A stretch of DNA of 64,000 nucleotides from Aggregatilineales bacterium (GCA_030834905.1 JAUQWZ010000018.1:124001-188000), one strand, 5' to 3'; counted from the first letter of the stretch, positions 1-8,960 are shown. Made by a program: numbers and translations. Notes: generated by a model from the letters alone, not told the origin.

Positions 1-777
1 GCCCGCCTCATTGGCGCGTTCGACCACCCCCGCGAACGCTTCCGCGCCGGGGATGACGACGCTGTAGGCGACCAGACCAATGGCGTCGGCGGGTGGCGGC
101 GTGGTTCCCGCCCAGGTATTCAAGCCGATATGATGATGATAGCCGCCCGCTGCCACGAACAGCGCGCCGGGATAGCTGCGCTGCATCGCGTCAAAGCCGA
201 GCAAATCCACGTAGAACGCCTCGGCGCGGGGCAGGCTGGAGACATGCAGGTGTATGTGTCCAATGTCGGTTGCCGGATCGATGCCGGTATACGGTTCGTC
301 CCCCGCTTCGCCCAGCAGGTCGTCAAGATCCAGCGGCAGCGTATCCATGGCTACCGCGCCGTTGGACATGCGCCATTCCTCGCGCGGACGGTCGCGGTAA
401 AGCTCAAGTCCGTTGTCGTCCGGGTCGGGCAGGTAGAGCGCTTCGCTGACGAGGTGATCTGAAAATCCGCTGAAGGGCACCTGTTTGACGACAAGCTGCC
501 GGAACGTTTCCGCCAGCGCTTTTCGGCTTGGCAGGCGAATAGCGACGTGATACAGCCCGGTTGAGCGCCGAGGCTTCGGCGGGGCGTCAGGGTCTTCAGT
601 CAGGATGATGATCGCTGGCTCGCTGCCGTCAGCGGACAGATAGCTGGTATCGCCGTCGCGACGAATTTCGGTCAAGCCAAGCTGATCGCGGTAAAAGCCG
701 AGCGAACGGTTCAGATCGGCGACGCGCAGGCGCGCGTAACCGATGTGGGTATCGGCGGCAAGTTGAAATTCAGACAT
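1..777 (-). CDS. VOC-family ring-cleavage-type dioxygenase (CatE-like), 3' end beyond left edge
   Basis: The minus-strand frame is open from an ATG at 777 to the window edge, giving 259 residues with no stop. It contains two vicinal-oxygen-chelate modules. The first starts at about residue 9 (THIGYARL) and includes LYHVAIRLP and GLELYRDRP, which place the usual His/Glu metal ligands. The second starts at about residue 170 (GHIHLHVSS) and includes a YHHHIGLN stretch. The two-module order and the ELY motif fit the CatE/catechol-2,3-dioxygenase-like group (COG2514). Members bind a divalent metal, but substrates vary and glyoxalase-like or resistance proteins share the fold, so the substrate is not assigned. 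The carboxy end lies outside the window. The gene is divergent from the peptidase gene, and the roughly 130 bp between them must hold both promoters. Confidence 0.8.
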   Translation of the reverse strand, partial: MSEFQLAADTHIGYARLRVADLNRSLGFYRDQLGLTEIRRDGDTSYLSADGSEPAIIILTEDPDAPPKPRRSTGLYHVAIRLPSRKALAETFRQLVVKQVPFSGFSDHLVSEALYLPDPDDNGLELYRDRPREEWRMSNGAVAMDTLPLDLDDLLGEAGDEPYTGIDPATDIGHIHLHVSSLPRAEAFYVDLLGFDAMQRSYPGALFVAAGGYHHHIGLNTWAGTTPPPADAIGLVAYSVVIPGAEAFAGVVERANEAG

Positions 778-905
778 GCGGTACTCCATGACAGTGTGAA
801 TGTGATTCTCGATGCGCTCACGCGCCTGTACCTTACTGGTAGATTGATATGAGTAATGTTAGAATCGCGTCGAATGCTGAAAAAGATTTCAATCGAAAGA
901 CAATC

Positions 906-2411
906 ATGGCTCAAAAATATCAGGAATTGATGCAGCGCCTTAACGATGTCCACCAGTTGCAAGCCAGCGCCGGGCTGCTGGGTTGGGATCAGCAGGTGCT
1001 GATGCCCGCCGCCAACGCTCACGCGCGCGGCGCGCAGTTGGCGGTGCTTTCGCGCCTCGCCCACGAGATACTGACCAGCGACGAAACCGCCCGCCTGTTT
1101 GAAGACGCCGAACGCGAGCTAAACGACGCCGATTATGACTCGAAGGAAGCCAGCATGATTCGGGTCGCCAAAAAAGATTACGACAAGGCAGTCCGGCTGC
1201 CGTCAGAGTTCGTTGCCGAGCTGGCGCGGCAGACGGCGGTATCGCATGAAGTCTGGGCGCAGGCGCGGGCAAACAACGACTTTCGCGCCTTCCAGCCGAC
1301 GCTGGAGCGCATGGTCGAACTGAAGCAGCAGCAGGCGGGCTATCTGGGCTACAGCCAGCATCCCTACGACGCGCTGCTGGGGCAGTACGAACGCGATATG
1401 ACCGCCGCCCAGGTGAAAGCCATTTTTGACGAGCACAAGCCGCCGCTGGTTAGCCTGATCGCCGCTGTCAAAGAGCGCTCGGATCGGGTGAGTGATGCGG
1501 TGCTGCATCAGCCCTACGATATCGACAGGCAGCGCCAGTTCGCGCTGGACGTCGTGGCGGGCTACGGCTTTGACTTCACGCGCGGTCGGCAGGATGTGGC
1601 GGTGCATCCATTCTGTTCCGGCTTCTCACGCAGCGACGTGCGCATTACCACTCGCTTTTATGAAGATTTCCTCAACCCGTCCCTGTTCGGCATGATGCAC
1701 GAAGCCGGACATGGCATGTATGAGCAGGGGGTCAGCACGGAGATCGACGGTACGCTGCTGGGATCGGGTACGTCGCTGTCGGTTCACGAGTCGCAGTCGC
1801 GGATGTGGGAAAATATCGTCGGGCGGAGCCGGGGCTTCTGGAACTGGGCATTCCCACAGTTGAAAGCGCTGTTCCCCGAACAACTGGCGAACAGCGATGT
1901 CGAGCGCTTCTACCGCGCGGTCAACATCGTCAAGCCGTCGTTCATCCGCGTCGAAGCCGACGAAGCAACCTACAACCTGCATATCATGCTGCGCTTTGAA
2001 CTGGAAATGGATATGGTCGCCGGCAAAGTGAAGGTGGCTGACCTGCCCGAAGAGTGGAATGACCGCTTTGAGGCTTATCTCGGCATCGAGCCGCCGAGTG
2101 ATGCCCTGGGCGTGCTGCAGGATGTTCACTGGTCAAGCGGCTTGATGGGCTACTTTCCGACCTACGCGCTCGGCAACCTGCTGGCGGCGCAGTACTACCG
2201 CAAAGCTATCGAGGAGCGCCCGAACATCCCCGACGATATCGCCAGCGGCAGATTTGATACCCTGCTGACGTGGCTGAACGAGAAAATCCACGTTCACGGG
2301 CGCAAATTCACCACCGACGAACTGACGCGCCGCATCACTGGCGAGGGCATCCAGTCGCGCTACTACATGGAATACCTCGAAAAGAAGTACGGCGAGATTT
2401 ACGGGCTGTAG
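906..2411 (+). CDS. Carboxypeptidase Taq family metallopeptidase (M32)
   Basis: This 501-residue cytoplasmic zinc carboxypeptidase removes C-terminal amino acids with broad specificity. The zinc site is visible as HEAGH (H265, E266, H269), with the third ligand E295 in the HESQSR motif, both characteristic of M32. Length and N-terminus (QELMQRLNDVHQLQASAGLLGWDQ) match the family when translation starts at 906. An upstream in-frame ATG at 849 would add 19 residues that do not look like M32, so it was not chosen. The ribosome-binding site is weak (GAAAGAC). The C-terminal half keeps the family pattern around the substrate channel (DVHWSSGLMGYFPTYALGN). No signal peptide is seen. Identification is strong; only the start is uncertain. 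Confidence 0.93.
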   Translation: MAQKYQELMQRLNDVHQLQASAGLLGWDQQVLMPAANAHARGAQLAVLSRLAHEILTSDETARLFEDAERELNDADYDSKEASMIRVAKKDYDKAVRLPSEFVAELARQTAVSHEVWAQARANNDFRAFQPTLERMVELKQQQAGYLGYSQHPYDALLGQYERDMTAAQVKAIFDEHKPPLVSLIAAVKERSDRVSDAVLHQPYDIDRQRQFALDVVAGYGFDFTRGRQDVAVHPFCSGFSRSDVRITTRFYEDFLNPSLFGMMHEAGHGMYEQGVSTEIDGTLLGSGTSLSVHESQSRMWENIVGRSRGFWNWAFPQLKALFPEQLANSDVERFYRAVNIVKPSFIRVEADEATYNLHIMLRFELEMDMVAGKVKVADLPEEWNDRFEAYLGIEPPSDALGVLQDVHWSSGLMGYFPTYALGNLLAAQYYRKAIEERPNIPDDIASGRFDTLLTWLNEKIHVHGRKFTTDELTRRITGEGIQSRYYMEYLEKKYGEIYGL

Positions 2412-2441
2412 GTATTCGCCCACCATAAAAACGCCTGTCAT

Positions 2442-2532
2442 GTAGGGACACCATACATGGTGTCCGAAAGGTCGCCATACGGCGGACATGATATATCGTG
2501 TCCCTACGGAAAACCTGTATTATTTTGTAACA
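2442..2532. repeat. Palindromic intergenic repeat, family A (copy 1)
   Basis: The outer arms GTAGGGACA (2442-2450) and TGTCCCTAC (2499-2507) are perfect inverted repeats enclosing smaller palindromes. The segment continues into a tail (about 2496-2528) that recurs with a single mismatch at about 38412-38444. Similar arms occur at 8865-8935. It lies between the convergent genes ending at 2411 and 2564, so it may also act in transcription termination. No coding capacity is seen. Confidence 0.7.
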
Positions 2533-2563
2533 CAGCATAAGCGTTCTGGCTGAAGCTGCGCCC

Positions 2564-3682
2564 CTACCCCGACACCTGCGCCCAGAAACCGCGCTCCATG
2601 CCGGGGATCTCGGTGAAGGCGTAGACGGTATCGCCGGGTCCCTGAATGTAGGTGGTGTATGAGGTGCGTCCGGCGGGCTGGCGCGCCGAGTCAAAGCCGA
2701 TCTCGGACGCCAGCGCCCAGCCAAGACCGCTGGCTTCCGCGCCGCCCATCGTCTGCCACACCAGCCCAAAGCCGCGTATCGGCGTTAGCAGCCCTTCGGG
2801 CGCTGTAGCAGCGGGATCGGGCGAGCCTTCGACATAGGTATCGTTGAAGATCTGAATCCGCCCATCGGCGTTGGTCAGCACGTAAATCTGCCGCGTATCC
2901 GAGAACCACATCATCACGCCGCCTTCAAACGGCTGCCAGACGGCGGTGACGGTTCGCGCCGGGTCTTCTGGGCAGCGCGGCGACGCACCGACCAAACCGA
3001 GCCACGCCTGCGCGCAGATCACTTCAAGCGTCACATCCTGCGCGGCGGCGGCTTCAGCGCCGGTCACTTCGAGGCGCAGGGCGTAGGTTCCGGCGCGGGA
3101 AAAATCGCCCACCGTCAGCGTGCCCGTCAGCGGCAGCGGCTGCGCCGAACGTGGGCGCGCGCATTCGGCGTCGGGCGGCTGCGCGGGCGGACACAGGTAG
3201 AGGTACGCGGCTTGCCCCTGTGCCTGCCAGCTTAGGGTCACAGACTGATCGTTCAGGATGGTTTCGGCATCAGCCGAGAAGCTGGCGATCTGCGGCGGGG
3301 CAGATTCGGCGGCTTCGGTAGCTGCCGCTGACGGCGCAACCGCGAAAGCATCGGCGGGCAGCCAGATGACCGCGCCAGCGGGCAGGGTGTCGGCAGCATC
3401 CAGACAGTTCAGCGCCGCCGCCTGTGCTGGCGTGATAGTCGTGCTGCCGGTAAGCAGGTCGGCAAGGGTATCGCCGGAACGGACGGTATAGGGCTGGAAG
3501 TTAGGCAGGGTGGGCGCGGCGCACGAGGCGAGGCGCGCGTCCTGCGCGGATGGCACCACTGCTGCCGGGGCGGCGCTGGTGCTGAATGGCATCCCCGGCG
3601 TGACCGGCTGCGGGGTTTGCGCGGCGGCAGTGTGTACCATGACGAACACAAGCAGTACGGCAAGATAGCGTAGACGGCGCAT
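2564..3682 (-). CDS. Secreted LysM-domain protein
   Basis: This 372-residue protein has an N-terminal signal peptide (RRLRYLAVLLVFVMVHTAAAQ, cleavage near residue 21). A LysM-like peptidoglycan-binding module follows at about residues 47-92 (YTVRSGDTLADLL to AVIWLPADAF). A beta-rich segment follows at about 130-225 (SFSADAETILNDQSVTLSWQ), resembling an Ig-like/CARDB-type domain. The C-terminal part (about 235-372) has a LGLVGASPRCP motif and repeated W/G-rich strands that I do not recognise. A clear GGAG ribosome-binding site precedes the ATG. The protein is probably exported and attached to the cell envelope or exopolysaccharide. The role is unknown. Confidence 0.75.
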   Translation of the reverse strand: MRRLRYLAVLLVFVMVHTAAAQTPQPVTPGMPFSTSAAPAAVVPSAQDARLASCAAPTLPNFQPYTVRSGDTLADLLTGSTTITPAQAAALNCLDAADTLPAGAVIWLPADAFAVAPSAAATEAAESAPPQIASFSADAETILNDQSVTLSWQAQGQAAYLYLCPPAQPPDAECARPRSAQPLPLTGTLTVGDFSRAGTYALRLEVTGAEAAAAQDVTLEVICAQAWLGLVGASPRCPEDPARTVTAVWQPFEGGVMMWFSDTRQIYVLTNADGRIQIFNDTYVEGSPDPAATAPEGLLTPIRGFGLVWQTMGGAEASGLGWALASEIGFDSARQPAGRTSYTTYIQGPGDTVYAFTEIPGMERGFWAQVSG

Positions 3683-3781
3683 AGGCTCTCCGTGAGTTTA
3701 CAAAACAGATTACAGCGTAATCGTAGTCGGAGACGCCCCGCGTGTAAAGAGTCGGACTATTTCGGCAGCGACAGAAGGTGC

Positions 3782-4009
3782 TTAAGGCTTCACTGTCTCA
3801 GGCTCTGGAATAGGAATTCCGCGATCCAGCGCCGTTTCCAGCCAGAGTTCTTTGGCTTCATCGAGCATTTCCAGAGCTTCTTCTCTGGATGATCCCTGTG
3901 TCATGCAGCCGGGCAGCAGCGGAATTTGAGCGAACCAGAATCCGTCTTCATCTGGTATAAGTTCAATTGCGTATCGAAGAGACAGGTAGTAGTCAAGTGA
4001 CTTATTCAT
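3782..4009 (-). CDS. hicB: HicB-family antitoxin-like protein
   Basis: This small protein of 75 residues has the HicB partial-RNase-H fold signature: beta strands YAIELIPDEDGFWFAQIPLLPGC, then SREEALEMLDEAKELWLETAL, then a short proline-rich tail. The start at 4009 is preferred because it overlaps the hicA stop by 8 bp (ATG AAT AAG spans the TAA), which gives translational coupling. A longer frame from 4054 would add residues coded inside hicA. HicB proteins neutralise the HicA mRNA interferase and often repress their own operon. This one is short and has no separate DNA-binding C-terminal domain, so any repression would be through the complex or absent. Confidence 0.85.
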   Translation of the reverse strand: MNKSLDYYLSLRYAIELIPDEDGFWFAQIPLLPGCMTQGSSREEALEMLDEAKELWLETALDRGIPIPEPETVKP

Positions 4010-4277
4010 TGTCTGGATCCTCATCATCAGGCAGGTCGGCTTCGATTTGTTCAATCATCGAAAGTGCTTTCTTTACATAAACTGCGTGCAGAGGATGACG
4101 AAATGGCACGACGAGCAGCATTTCTCGCCCACTAGCTTCTATGATAAAGGAATAATGGCTTCCCTTGACCCTGTCGAGTGCAAAACCATATGCCTCAAGC
4201 AATGTCCTTAGTTCGCGCATCGAAACATTTCTGGGATTCTGCGCAATGCGCTGCCGAAGTTTCTTCCGTCTAGACAT
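4002..4277 (-). CDS. hicA: HicA-family toxin (mRNA interferase-like)
   Basis: This protein of 91 residues has the HicA dsRBD-like core: MRELRTLLEAYGFALDRVKGSHYSF followed by LLVVPFRHPLHAVYVKKAL. The GSHYSF motif carries the family's catalytic histidine (H41). HicA toxins cleave mRNA independently of ribosomes when not bound by HicB. The N-terminus has about 15 extra basic residues before the usual start of the family. The gene begins 3 bp after the stop of the ABC-F gene and overlaps hicB, so the three genes look cotranscribed. This is an unusual setting for a toxin-antitoxin pair. Confidence 0.87.
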   Translation of the reverse strand: MSRRKKLRQRIAQNPRNVSMRELRTLLEAYGFALDRVKGSHYSFIIEASGREMLLVVPFRHPLHAVYVKKALSMIEQIEADLPDDEDPDNE

Positions 4278-4280
4278 ATT

Positions 4281-6173
4281 CTACTCCGCCAGCCGTCCCC
4301 ATTCTTCCAGAGCGTCGTGCAAATCGGCGTCTGCCTGCGCATAGGCTTCGCCCAATTCGCGCACGCGCGCCGCGTCGCCACGGGCGCTGGCGGCTTCGAT
4401 CTCAGCGGTCAGCGTCTGGATCTGCGCTTCCAGCGCGTGGATTGAGGCTTCGATTTCGTCGATGCGCTGCTGAAGCTGGCGCGGCGTCAGCCCATGCTTT
4501 TTCTCGTCGGGTTTGCTGCCGCCGTTCTGGGCGGAGCGCTGCGAATCTTTGCCCGCCGCTTCAAGCTCGCGCTGGCGTTCCTTCTCTCTAGCGGCGAGAA
4601 ATTCCTTGTACGAGCCTTCGTATACGTCCAGCCTGCCCGGACTGAGCGCCCAGATTTGGGTCGCCAGCGCGTCGATCAGGTAGCGGTCATGGCTGACGAT
4701 CAGGATCGTGCCTTCAAAGTCTGCCAGCACGTTCTGCAAAATCTCCTGGCTGGCAATATCAAGATGGTTGGTTGGCTCGTCCAGCAGCAGGAAGTTCGCG
4801 CCCGCCAGCGCCAGCTTCGCCAGCGCCACCCGCCCACGCTCGCCGCCGGAGAGCGTGTCTACCGGACGGAACACGTCGTCGCCTGAAAACAGGAATTGAC
4901 CCAGGTAATCGCGCGCCTGCCCAAGCCCCATTTCCTTGACCGACAGCACTTCGTCAAGGATGCTGTTCTTAGGATTAAGCAGTTCGTGCGCCTGAGCAAA
5001 GTATCCAATTTTCACCGCCGCGCCGATTTTCACCTCGCCTGCCAGCGGCGGAAGCTGCTCGATAACGGTCTTGACGAAGGTGCTTTTGCCGACGCCGTTG
5101 GGTCCGATCAGGGCTGCCACTTCGCCGCGCCGCAGGGTGATATCCGGCGACTGGAACAACGGGACATCATAGCCGATAGTGAGATGGCGCGTTCGCAGCA
5201 CCAGATCGCCGCTGCGCAGCGTGGTCTTCATGCGCAGGTGCATGTCGCGGCGCTGGCGCGGGCGCAGGATCAGCTCGTCGCGTTTGAGTCGTTCGAGCCG
5301 TCGCAGCCGTCCCTTCGCCTGCCGCGTGTTTTGCCCGGCAATGTGGCGTCGGATGTAGTCTTCCTGTTTAGCGATAAATTCCTGCTGCGCTTCGTATTCC
5401 TTCAGCAGCAGGTCGTGGCGCTCCTCGCGCTGCTGCACGTAATGGCTGTAGTTGCCGCGATAGCTGTCCAGCGATCCAAAATCGAGTTCCCAGACAGTTG
5501 AGGCGACGGCATCCATGAAATAGCGGTCGTGGCTGACCGCCAGCACTGTGCCGGGAAAATCCTTGAGAAAGCCTTCAAGCCATTCTATCGCGTTGATATC
5601 GAGATGGTTCGTTGGCTCGTCCAGCGCCAGCAGGTCGGGCGCTTCCAACAGCAGCCGTCCCAGCAGCACGCGCGTCTGCTGTCCGCCGGAAAGATGGGTC
5701 AGCGGTCGCTGATAATCTTCTGGCTTGAAGCTCAGACCATGCAGCACCGACCGCATCCGCTGCTCATAAGTGTAGCCGCCCGCAAATTCAAACTGCTCCT
5801 GAAGCTCGCCGTAAGCCGCCAGCGCGGCATCATGTTGATCGGGGTCTGCCAGCGCCAGTTCCAGACGCGCTAACTCTGATTCCATCTCGCGCAGCGCGGC
5901 GAAGGCGGACAGCATTTCGTCCCAGACGGTGTGATCGCCTCTCAGTTCCGGGCGCTGAGGCAGGAAACCAATCCTCAGTCCTTTCGCCCGGCTGACCGTC
6001 CCTTCGGTCGGCACATCCAGCCCGATGAGCAGATGCAGCAGCGTGGTCTTGCCCGCGCCATTGGGTCCCACCAGAGCGATGCGCGAACGATGCGGAATCT
6101 CCACCGAGACGCCGCTGAAGATCTCTTCCGGTCCAAAGAATTTGCTCAGGTTTGAAGCCGTCAAAATGGACAT
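4281..6173 (-). CDS. ABC-F family ATP-binding cassette protein
   Basis: This 630-residue cytoplasmic protein has two ATPase cassettes in tandem and no membrane segment, as in the ABC-F family (Uup/EttA/YdiF), whose members act on ribosomes. Cassette 1 has Walker A GPNGAGKTT (residues 36-44), signature LSGGQQTRVLLGR and Walker B LLALDEPTNHLD. Cassette 2 has GPNGVGKST, LSGGERGRVALAK and FLLLDEPTNHLD. The inter-cassette linker is rich in Arg/Lys (RRHIAGQNTRQAKGRLRRLE), the region that reaches the tRNA/peptidyl-transferase area. The C-terminus (about 540-628) is a predicted coiled coil as in Uup and YdiF. The exact subfamily cannot be fixed by eye. It is probably the first gene of a three-gene unit with hicA and hicB. 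Confidence 0.93.
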   Translation of the reverse strand: MSILTASNLSKFFGPEEIFSGVSVEIPHRSRIALVGPNGAGKTTLLHLLIGLDVPTEGTVSRAKGLRIGFLPQRPELRGDHTVWDEMLSAFAALREMESELARLELALADPDQHDAALAAYGELQEQFEFAGGYTYEQRMRSVLHGLSFKPEDYQRPLTHLSGGQQTRVLLGRLLLEAPDLLALDEPTNHLDINAIEWLEGFLKDFPGTVLAVSHDRYFMDAVASTVWELDFGSLDSYRGNYSHYVQQREERHDLLLKEYEAQQEFIAKQEDYIRRHIAGQNTRQAKGRLRRLERLKRDELILRPRQRRDMHLRMKTTLRSGDLVLRTRHLTIGYDVPLFQSPDITLRRGEVAALIGPNGVGKSTFVKTVIEQLPPLAGEVKIGAAVKIGYFAQAHELLNPKNSILDEVLSVKEMGLGQARDYLGQFLFSGDDVFRPVDTLSGGERGRVALAKLALAGANFLLLDEPTNHLDIASQEILQNVLADFEGTILIVSHDRYLIDALATQIWALSPGRLDVYEGSYKEFLAAREKERQRELEAAGKDSQRSAQNGGSKPDEKKHGLTPRQLQQRIDEIEASIHALEAQIQTLTAEIEAASARGDAARVRELGEAYAQADADLHDALEEWGRLAE

Positions 6174-6337
6174 AACAAAACTGCCTGCTTACGCTTAAAA
6201 AGCGGTGAACGCGCTTACACTGGAGGTGAAATCGCCGTCATTATATCATGGGCGCGCGCCTGCCGTGGCGAATCCGACCTTTGCGATTAGCGCCTGCTCT
6301 ATTAAGATTGGCATAGCGGCATCCGGGAGACCAGCTT

Positions 6338-6775
6338 GTGAAAACCAGACCTCCGATACGAGGATCAGCGTTTGTCAGCTCTGCGCAGGGCATGGGCGTT
6401 ACATTCTGGCTGGACGGCGACCAGCAGGTCAGCGCCCAATGCCGCCTGCAGGAGCCGCAGGAAGGTCCGCCGCGGCACGCGCACGGCGGGGCGCTTGCCT
6501 CGCTGATTGACGAAGCGATGGGCGCGGCTGCCTGGGCTGCCGGTCATCGCGTCGTGGCAGTTCATCTTGACTTCGATTATTACCGCGCCGTTCCGTTAGG
6601 CGTCGAAATCACCGTCAGCGGCAAGGTCGAGTCGGTGGTCGGGCGTAAGGTCTTCACCAGCGGGCTGGTGCTGCTGGACGGTCAGACGGCGGTGTCTGGC
6701 AAAGGCGTGTTTGTCGAAGCGCCGCAGTTCTTCGATCAACCGGGCTTTGACGTGATCGAGGAAACGAATGGCTAA
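6338..6775 (+). CDS. PaaI-type acyl-CoA thioesterase (hotdog fold)
   Basis: This 145-residue protein starts at a GTG with a GGGAGA site just upstream. It has the hotdog signature HAHGGALASLIDEAMGAAAW, followed by VVAVHLDFDYYRAVPLG, as in PaaI/4HBT-family thioesterases that hydrolyse acyl-CoA esters. The Asp/Glu in the helix after HGG is the expected catalytic acid (LIDEAMG). The substrate is unknown. The stop overlaps the metallophosphatase start by 8 bp, so the two are translationally coupled. The gene is divergent from the ABC-F gene. Confidence 0.85.
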   Translation: MKTRPPIRGSAFVSSAQGMGVTFWLDGDQQVSAQCRLQEPQEGPPRHAHGGALASLIDEAMGAAAWAAGHRVVAVHLDFDYYRAVPLGVEITVSGKVESVVGRKVFTSGLVLLDGQTAVSGKGVFVEAPQFFDQPGFDVIEETNG

Positions 6776-7547
6776 GCCCGTCTCTATCATCGGCGATATT
6801 CATGGTCAGTACGATAAGCTGGTGGCGCTGCTGCGCGATTCCCAGTTGATTGACGAAGACCTGGCGTGGAGTGGCGGCGATACGCAGCTCTGGTTCACGG
6901 GCGATTTTCTCGACCGGGGACCGGACGGCGTGATGGTGGTCGATCTGGTCATGCGGCTGCAGCGCGAAGCGGCGGTTGTGGGCGGTGAAGTCTGCTCGCT
7001 GCTTGGCAATCATGAAGTGCTGTTTCTGGGCGCTTATCAGTTTGGCAAGCAGCACGTCGGCTCGATGTTCGCGCTGGGCTGGCTGCGGAACGGCGGCATC
7101 ATGAAAGACCTGGAATATGTGACCGCCGAGCAGATCGCCTGGCTGAAAGACCTGCCTGCTATGGCGCTGGTGCAGGATCGGCTGCTGGTTCACGCCGATG
7201 CGACCTTCTACACCGAGTACGGCAGCAGCATCGAAACAGTTAACCAGACCATCAGCGCCCTGCTGTACAGCGACGACACCGGCGAGTGGCACCAACTGCT
7301 GGATTCCTTCTCGGAACGCATGACCTTCTACGATATGCGTCACGACGGCAGCCACAATGCTGAGAGTTTCCTTAAAAAGTTCGGCGGGCGGCAGATCATC
7401 CACGGGCATACGCCAATTCACTATATGGATCTGGATTTGACGCCCGATACGATTCGCCAGCCTCTCTCTTATGCGCGCAACCGCTGCCTCAACCTCGACG
7501 GCGGCATGTATCTGGGCGGGAATGGCTTCGTCTATACGCTGCCGTAG
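6768..7547 (+). CDS. Metallophosphoesterase, Ser/Thr-phosphatase (PPP-like) family
   Basis: This 259-residue protein has all the calcineurin-like metal-site motifs: GDIHGQ (D10, H12), GDFLDRG (D46, R50), GNHE (N81, H82), a downstream VHADA and GHTP near the C-terminus. The spacing resembles bacterial PPP-type phosphatases such as PrpA/PrpB and ApaH-like enzymes. These act on phosphoproteins or dinucleoside polyphosphates, and I cannot choose between the two. The start overlaps the thioesterase stop (ATGGCTAA). No signal peptide or membrane segment is present. Confidence 0.9.
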   Translation: MAKPVSIIGDIHGQYDKLVALLRDSQLIDEDLAWSGGDTQLWFTGDFLDRGPDGVMVVDLVMRLQREAAVVGGEVCSLLGNHEVLFLGAYQFGKQHVGSMFALGWLRNGGIMKDLEYVTAEQIAWLKDLPAMALVQDRLLVHADATFYTEYGSSIETVNQTISALLYSDDTGEWHQLLDSFSERMTFYDMRHDGSHNAESFLKKFGGRQIIHGHTPIHYMDLDLTPDTIRQPLSYARNRCLNLDGGMYLGGNGFVYTLP

Positions 7548-7644
7548 TAAATGCTTACGAAATTCTCAATTCCCACGCGCGTGAAATTCGTATATGCTGG
7601 TCAGGCGGTATGGTTACCCTGTTAATTAACGGAGAAATAACGCT

Positions 7645-8856
7645 ATGCGACGACGGATGTGGATGCTTATTGTAAGCCTGGTGGTCGTGCTGGGAATGGT
7701 GGTATTTCCCGCGGCGGCGCAGGAGCCGCGTCAGGTCTGGGCGTTCTATTTTGGCTGGTGGACTGGCGATTCATGGGGCGATGGTCGCCTGCTGGATCGC
7801 CCGGCGCAGCCCTATGACTCGCGCGATGGCGGCGCGGTTGGACGCCAGATTGATGAGGCGCGCAGCGCTGGCATTGATGCGTTCATCATGAGCTGGTTTG
7901 GTCCCGCGGGCGACAACCTGACTCATCAGGTCTTCAACAGCCTGCTCGATCAGTCCGCCGGACGCGGCTTCCACGCGGCGGCGGCACTCGATATGCACGA
8001 AGCCGGGTTCAACGCCACCGCCGGTGACGTGGTGAACTCGCTCAACTATCTGATCCATGACCGCGCCAATCATCCCGGCTACCTGCGCTATGACGGCAAG
8101 CCGGTGATCTACTTCTGGAATCAGGGACGCTTCAGCGTGGCGGAATGGCGGGATATTCGCAATCAGGTCGATCCGAACCGCGACACGATCTGGGTGGCGG
8201 AAGGCACCAGCACCGCCTACATTGGCGTGTTCGACGGACTGTATCTCTTTAACACCGCCTGGGCGGCAAATCCGGCGTCGGTGGCACAGCAGTGGGCGCG
8301 CCGCGTGCAGCAGGCGGGCGGCTGGTTCTATACGCCGACCGTCCTTCCCGGCTGGGATGAGCAGGCTTTGGCAGCCGGACGTTCTAATCCGACCTCGCCG
8401 CAGGATCGCGCGGGCGGACGCTTCCTCGCCAACAGTTGGAACGGCGCGGTCAGCAGCGGCGCGAACGTGATTCTGATCGTGAGCTGGAATGAGTATTTCG
8501 AGAACTCGCACATCGAGCCGAGCCAGGCGTTTGGTTCGGCGGCGCTGGATATTCTGCGCCCGCTGATCGCGGCGTGGGAAAGCGGCGCGCCATCTCCGGC
8601 AGGCGGCGCGGCTGGCGCTCCGGCGGGATCGCCAACTGGTGTGAATTTCACCGTTAATTCGAATCTGCGGCTGCGGAACGCGCCGGTCAGCGGCGATGTG
8701 ATCACGACCGTACCGGCGGGGTCAGTGGTCGATGTGGTCGGGCGTACCGGCGACAACGGCTGGCTTCAGGTGAATTACGGCGATCAAAGCGGCTGGATGA
8801 GCGCGGCATACGGCGCTCTCGTCGGCGACATCAACACCGTCCCCGTCAGCGGTTAG
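7645..8856 (+). CDS. Secreted GH99-like glycoside hydrolase with C-terminal SH3b domain
   Basis: This 403-residue protein has a signal peptide (RRRMWMLIVSLVVVLGMVVFPAAAQ). A TIM-barrel-like domain covers about residues 28-310: WAFYFGWW, DAFIMSWFGP, YLRYDGKPVIYFW and a conserved late motif SWNEYFENSHIEPS. This last motif is typical of the GH99/GH71-type family (endo-alpha-mannosidase/mannanase and endo-glucanase relatives). A Gly/Ala/Pro linker (about 315-330) leads to a bacterial SH3 domain (about 332-395; LRLRNAPVSGDVITTVPAGS, WLQVNYGDQSGWMSA). The likely role is export and cleavage of an external glycan, with SH3b binding the envelope. The true substrate is not known. A GGAG site precedes the ATG. 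Confidence 0.82.
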   Translation: MRRRMWMLIVSLVVVLGMVVFPAAAQEPRQVWAFYFGWWTGDSWGDGRLLDRPAQPYDSRDGGAVGRQIDEARSAGIDAFIMSWFGPAGDNLTHQVFNSLLDQSAGRGFHAAAALDMHEAGFNATAGDVVNSLNYLIHDRANHPGYLRYDGKPVIYFWNQGRFSVAEWRDIRNQVDPNRDTIWVAEGTSTAYIGVFDGLYLFNTAWAANPASVAQQWARRVQQAGGWFYTPTVLPGWDEQALAAGRSNPTSPQDRAGGRFLANSWNGAVSSGANVILIVSWNEYFENSHIEPSQAFGSAALDILRPLIAAWESGAPSPAGGAAGAPAGSPTGVNFTVNSNLRLRNAPVSGDVITTVPAGSVVDVVGRTGDNGWLQVNYGDQSGWMSAAYGALVGDINTVPVSG

Positions 8857-8864
8857 CCAACCGC

Positions 8865-8935
8865 GTAGGGACACGATAGTATCGTGTCTGCCTAAGCGTT
8901 CACAAAACCGGACACGACACTGTCGTGTCCCTAAC
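8865..8935. repeat. Palindromic intergenic repeat, family A (copy 2)
   Basis: Starts with GTAGGGACACGATAGTATCG and ends with TGTCGTGTCCCTAACG. The outer arms and the two internal palindromes match the family A design at 2442 and 38314. It sits between the convergent genes ending at 8856 and 8961. No coding potential is seen. Confidence 0.7.
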
Positions 8936-8960
8936 GAAGCATACGCGCAGTCGGAGATTT

